Source: CAYWEP01 sp964613075 (GTDB lineage: Bacteria; Patescibacteriota; Microgenomatia; Levybacterales; UBA12049). Taken from it: a stretch of 14,247 bases of DNA. This document shows positions 11,912 through 14,247 of this stretch, in pieces. Below the pieces are notes generated by a model. The model worked only from the letters and a program-made list of their open reading frames with translations. It was not told the DNA's origin and searched no databases. Position numbers and translations under genes: made by a program. Location: positions 1 to 14,247 of the forward strand of contig CAZTFV010000034.1 in NCBI GenBank assembly GCA_964613075.1, read 5' to 3'. The number at the start of each line of letters is the position of its first letter. Position 1 is the first letter of the stretch.

Positions 11912-12952
11912 ATGATTGATCTTACCGACAAAGAAGCGATCAGGAAGATAGACCCCCAAGACACCCTCGCGTCTACAGAACTGCTCGTCAAGCAGCTCGA
12001 AGCAGCGTGGACTGAAGTGAATGCACTCCATTTTGAAAAAGAGATTCGTGGGGTCAAAAATATCGTATTTTGCGGCATGGGAGCGTCTATTTATGGTGCG
12101 CTCGTTTTAAAGGCGTTACAGAACACTGAGATGCCATATCCGATTGACATCATCAGCGATTACCATCTCCCAGCTTGGGTTGGCAATGACACGCTTGTTG
12201 TTTTAACTAGTTATTCCGGGACCACTGAGGAAGTTCTCTCATGCGCACAGGACGCAAAAGCTAAAGGTTCTCATATGCTTGTCTTGACAAAGGGAGGGGC
12301 TTTGGCAACGTTTGCACACGAGAACCATCTTCCCGCCTATATATTTGACGCGAAACTAAACCCTGCGGGTGTTCCGCGCCTTGGCAACGGCTACACAATT
12401 TTAGGCCTCATCGGGTTGTTGAACAAACTTAACATTATCACAGTTGAGGAACACGAAATTACCAATGCAATTATTAGGTTAAAAGAAAAATTTGCAGAAA
12501 TAAAATCTCGGGCAATGGCTGACTCTGAGAAATACCTCGACATTATACCCGTTGTTTTCGCAGCTGAGCATTTATCTGGGAACGGCCAGATCTTGAGAAA
12601 CCAATTCAACGAAACGAGCAAAACTTTCTCTGCCTATTATCTCGTTCCGGATCTGAATCATCATTTGATGGAAGGATTGCAATTTCCAAAAAATGCCAAA
12701 CTGAAATTCCTTATACTTAATTCTCCTAATTATTCGGCAAAGATTAAGCAAAGAATGTCACTGACCGTCGATGTCGTAAAGCAGAATAATAGAGATATAC
12801 AAGAGTTTATGACGAGTGGCCAAACAGTCTATGATGACTTTCTTGAAGCGCTGACCTATGGAAGCTTCCTGACCCTCTATCTTGCCTTGAGATATGACCA
12901 AAACCCCGCGATTAACCCCTGGGTCGACTACTTCAAAGAAAAGCTCAAATAG
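11912..12952 (+). CDS. Bifunctional phosphoglucose/phosphomannose isomerase
   Basis: A 346-residue SIS-domain isomerase of the archaeal-type PGI/PMI family (Pyrobaculum/Aeropyrum-like), converting glucose-6-P and mannose-6-P to fructose-6-P. Seen: the first SIS loop CGMGASIYGA (54-63), the sugar-phosphate loop TSYSGTTEEV (99-108), GVPRLGNGY (153-161) with the conserved Arg156, the NQFNETSK segment (230-237) with the catalytic-base Glu234, and DLNHHLMEG (247-255) with the ring-opening His250. Relatives usually read QxNENAK and LNHNE, so this is a slightly divergent member with all key residues kept. Cytoplasmic dimer by family. Together with the upstream mutase and cupin it completes fructose-6-P to mannose-1-P. 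No Shine-Dalgarno; a 9-base tandem repeat leads straight into the ATG. Confidence 0.92.
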   Translation: MIDLTDKEAIRKIDPQDTLASTELLVKQLEAAWTEVNALHFEKEIRGVKNIVFCGMGASIYGALVLKALQNTEMPYPIDIISDYHLPAWVGNDTLVVLTSYSGTTEEVLSCAQDAKAKGSHMLVLTKGGALATFAHENHLPAYIFDAKLNPAGVPRLGNGYTILGLIGLLNKLNIITVEEHEITNAIIRLKEKFAEIKSRAMADSEKYLDIIPVVFAAEHLSGNGQILRNQFNETSKTFSAYYLVPDLNHHLMEGLQFPKNAKLKFLILNSPNYSAKIKQRMSLTVDVVKQNNRDIQEFMTSGQTVYDDFLEALTYGSFLTLYLALRYDQNPAINPWVDYFKEKLK

Positions 12953-12956
12953 CTTC

Positions 12957-12985
12957 TTGCTTTTTTCCCAAGATATTTCCATAAT
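12957..12985 (+). promoter_or_regulatory. Promoter of ppsA, apparently leaderless
   Basis: -35 TTGCTT (12957-12962), a 17-base spacer, then -10 CATAAT (12980-12985). The GTG start at 12993 is 7 bases later, with an in-frame stop at 12987-12989, so it is the first possible start. The -35 hexamer and spacing are the same as at 1835-1863. ppsA thus can be expressed separately from the isomerase operon, whose stop is only 40 bases upstream. Confidence 0.6.
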
Positions 12986-12992
12986 ATAGAAC

Positions 12993-14247
12993 GTGGCTCA
13001 GAAAACCAACCTGATTGCTTGGTTCGCAGAAGTTGACAAACACGACGTCGCAATCGTCGGCGGTAAGGGCGCCAACTTAGGCGAAATGATTCAGGCAGGG
13101 TTCCCCGTACCGGATGGTTTTGTTGTCACTTCCTACGCATATTTTCAATTTATCCGTGAGAATAATCTGACTCTTAAAATCCGCCACTTGCTTTCATCTG
13201 TTAATTATGATCGGCCCGAATCACTCTCCCAGGTCTCATCGCATATTAAAAAAGTTATTATGGAAGGGCAGATGTCTGAGGAATTGATACGGAATGTGTA
13301 CAAAGCATACAAACGCCTCGGGGACGGGGTGATGGACGATGCGCTCGTTGCAGTCAGATCTTCGGCAACTGCTGAAGATTTACCCACAGCTTCTTTTGCC
13401 GGACAGCAAGAAACATTTTTAAATGTAAAGGGCGAAGCAAATCTCCTTATCAAAATCAAGCAGGCATGGGCATCGCTGTTTGAAGCGCGGGCGATATTTT
13501 ACCGCCAAGAAAAGCACTTTGACCACTTCAAAGTGGGCCTGGCTGCAGTTATCCAAAAAATGGTTTCTTCCGAACGCTCGGGCGTCATGTTCACGATCGA
13601 CCCTGTTACCAATGATAAGTCGACTATTGTCATTGAGGCTATTTATGGCTTAGGAGAAATGATTGTCCAAGGCCAGATAACTCCGGATCATTACGAAGTA
13701 CAAAAGACCGACTTATCTATTATGAAAAAAGTCCCGACTGTGCAAAAAGTGATGTTGCAAAAAGTCGGTAACAAAAATAAAGAAGTCAATATTCCAGCAC
13801 AAATCCAGGGCAAACAAAAAATTACCGATAAGCAAATCAAGGAATTAGCAGGATGGGGAAAGAAAATCGAGCGCCATTACTATTTCCCGCAGGACATTGA
13901 ATGGGCTATTGCAAAAAACCTGATTCACATCGTTCAAACACGTGCAATCACCACAACACACAGCAAAAAGCGTGAAGCTCAGGTCATAGATACAAAGACT
14001 ATGCCCATCCTCCTACAGGGCGCACCGGCAAGTCCTGGCATTGCATCCGGCCCCGTAAAAGTTATCAAATCAGCAAAGGAAATCGGAAAAATACTACAAG
14101 GAGATATCCTGGTCGCGCCCCAGACAAACCCCGACTATGTACCAGCTATGAAAAAAGCAGCCGCTATCGTTACCGAGAAGGGCGGCAGAACCTCTCACGC
14201 TGCAATCGTTTCGCGCGAATTAGGTATTCCCGCGGTCGTCGGAGCGC
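12993..14247 (+). CDS. ppsA: Phosphoenolpyruvate synthase (3' truncated by window)
   Basis: PEP synthase converts pyruvate, ATP and water to PEP, AMP and phosphate, the entry to gluconeogenesis. The first 418 codons are present (full proteins are about 750-800 residues). The ATP-grasp domain shows GGKGANLGEM (22-31) and VRSSATAEDLPTASFAGQQE (121-140), the nucleotide-binding signature. The swivelling phosphohistidine domain shows GAPASPG and then GGRTSHAAIVSRELGIPAVV (397-416), with the phosphate-carrying His402. The PEP/pyruvate barrel lies beyond the window edge. The frame has no stop from GTG 12993 to the edge. GTG is chosen because an in-frame TAG lies 6 bases upstream and a promoter ends 7 bases before it. 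It follows the hexose-phosphate genes and would feed them with carbon from pyruvate. Confidence 0.95.
   Translation, partial: MAQKTNLIAWFAEVDKHDVAIVGGKGANLGEMIQAGFPVPDGFVVTSYAYFQFIRENNLTLKIRHLLSSVNYDRPESLSQVSSHIKKVIMEGQMSEELIRNVYKAYKRLGDGVMDDALVAVRSSATAEDLPTASFAGQQETFLNVKGEANLLIKIKQAWASLFEARAIFYRQEKHFDHFKVGLAAVIQKMVSSERSGVMFTIDPVTNDKSTIVIEAIYGLGEMIVQGQITPDHYEVQKTDLSIMKKVPTVQKVMLQKVGNKNKEVNIPAQIQGKQKITDKQIKELAGWGKKIERHYYFPQDIEWAIAKNLIHIVQTRAITTTHSKKREAQVIDTKTMPILLQGAPASPGIASGPVKVIKSAKEIGKILQGDILVAPQTNPDYVPAMKKAAAIVTEKGGRTSHAAIVSRELGIPAVVGA

Overview
The window reads as part of the chromosome of a small-genome bacterium with the standard genetic code. It is most likely a member of the Candidate Phyla Radiation (Patescibacteria), perhaps Microgenomates. 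This placement is inference. It rests on the short (about 230 residue) DNA polymerase III delta subunit, an archaeal-type phosphoglucose/phosphomannose isomerase next to a phosphomannomutase and PEP synthase, a secreted protein with a dockerin-like tail, tightly packed genes, and several promoters whose -10 box lies only 6 to 8 bases before the start codon (leaderless mRNAs). No tRNA, rRNA or CRISPR array was seen.

Layout, left to right: (1) 1-1655: the 3' part of an exported dockerin-like protein, then a convergent amidinotransferase-fold hydrolase of the arginine-handling type with two substituted catalytic positions. (2) 1695-1833: a 123-bp miniature inverted-repeat element (MITE) with 23-bp terminal inverted repeats and an 8-bp target duplication, inserted exactly between two divergent leaderless promoters. 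(3) 1872-5583: a plus-strand block of unfamiliar genes: a 719-residue protein with four LuxR/GerE-type DNA-binding domains and no receiver, a 69-residue helix-turn-helix protein, and two unrecognised ORFs that share one reading frame and are separated by a single TGA. (4) 5806-7531: greA on the minus strand, a second MITE of the same family abutting it, and then, divergently, a clear FMN riboswitch in front of a ten-helix EamA/DMT transporter, best read as a riboflavin importer. (5) 7636-9257: an exported clan-A-like glycoside hydrolase translationally coupled to a small HExxH metallopeptidase-like protein. (6) 9358-14247: holA, phosphomannomutase/phosphoglucomutase, a mannose-6-phosphate-isomerase-type cupin, bifunctional phosphoglucose/phosphomannose isomerase, and a PEP synthase that runs off the right edge.

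How the genes fit together: the last block is a hexose-phosphate module (fructose-6-P, mannose-6-P and mannose-1-P interconversion) beside the gluconeogenic entry enzyme PpsA, as expected in a cell that builds surface sugars but has a reduced metabolism. The FMN-controlled transporter suggests that flavin is scavenged when internal FMN is low. The secreted dockerin-like and glycoside hydrolase proteins point to a worked cell surface.

Most noteworthy: the two-copy MITE family with exact 8-bp duplications (GTAA ends and 8-bp duplications resemble IS66-type elements), one copy of which appears to supply the -35 box of greA; the FMN riboswitch whose P1 helix directly masks the region before the transporter's start codon; the tandem four-HTH regulator; and the in-frame TGA split.
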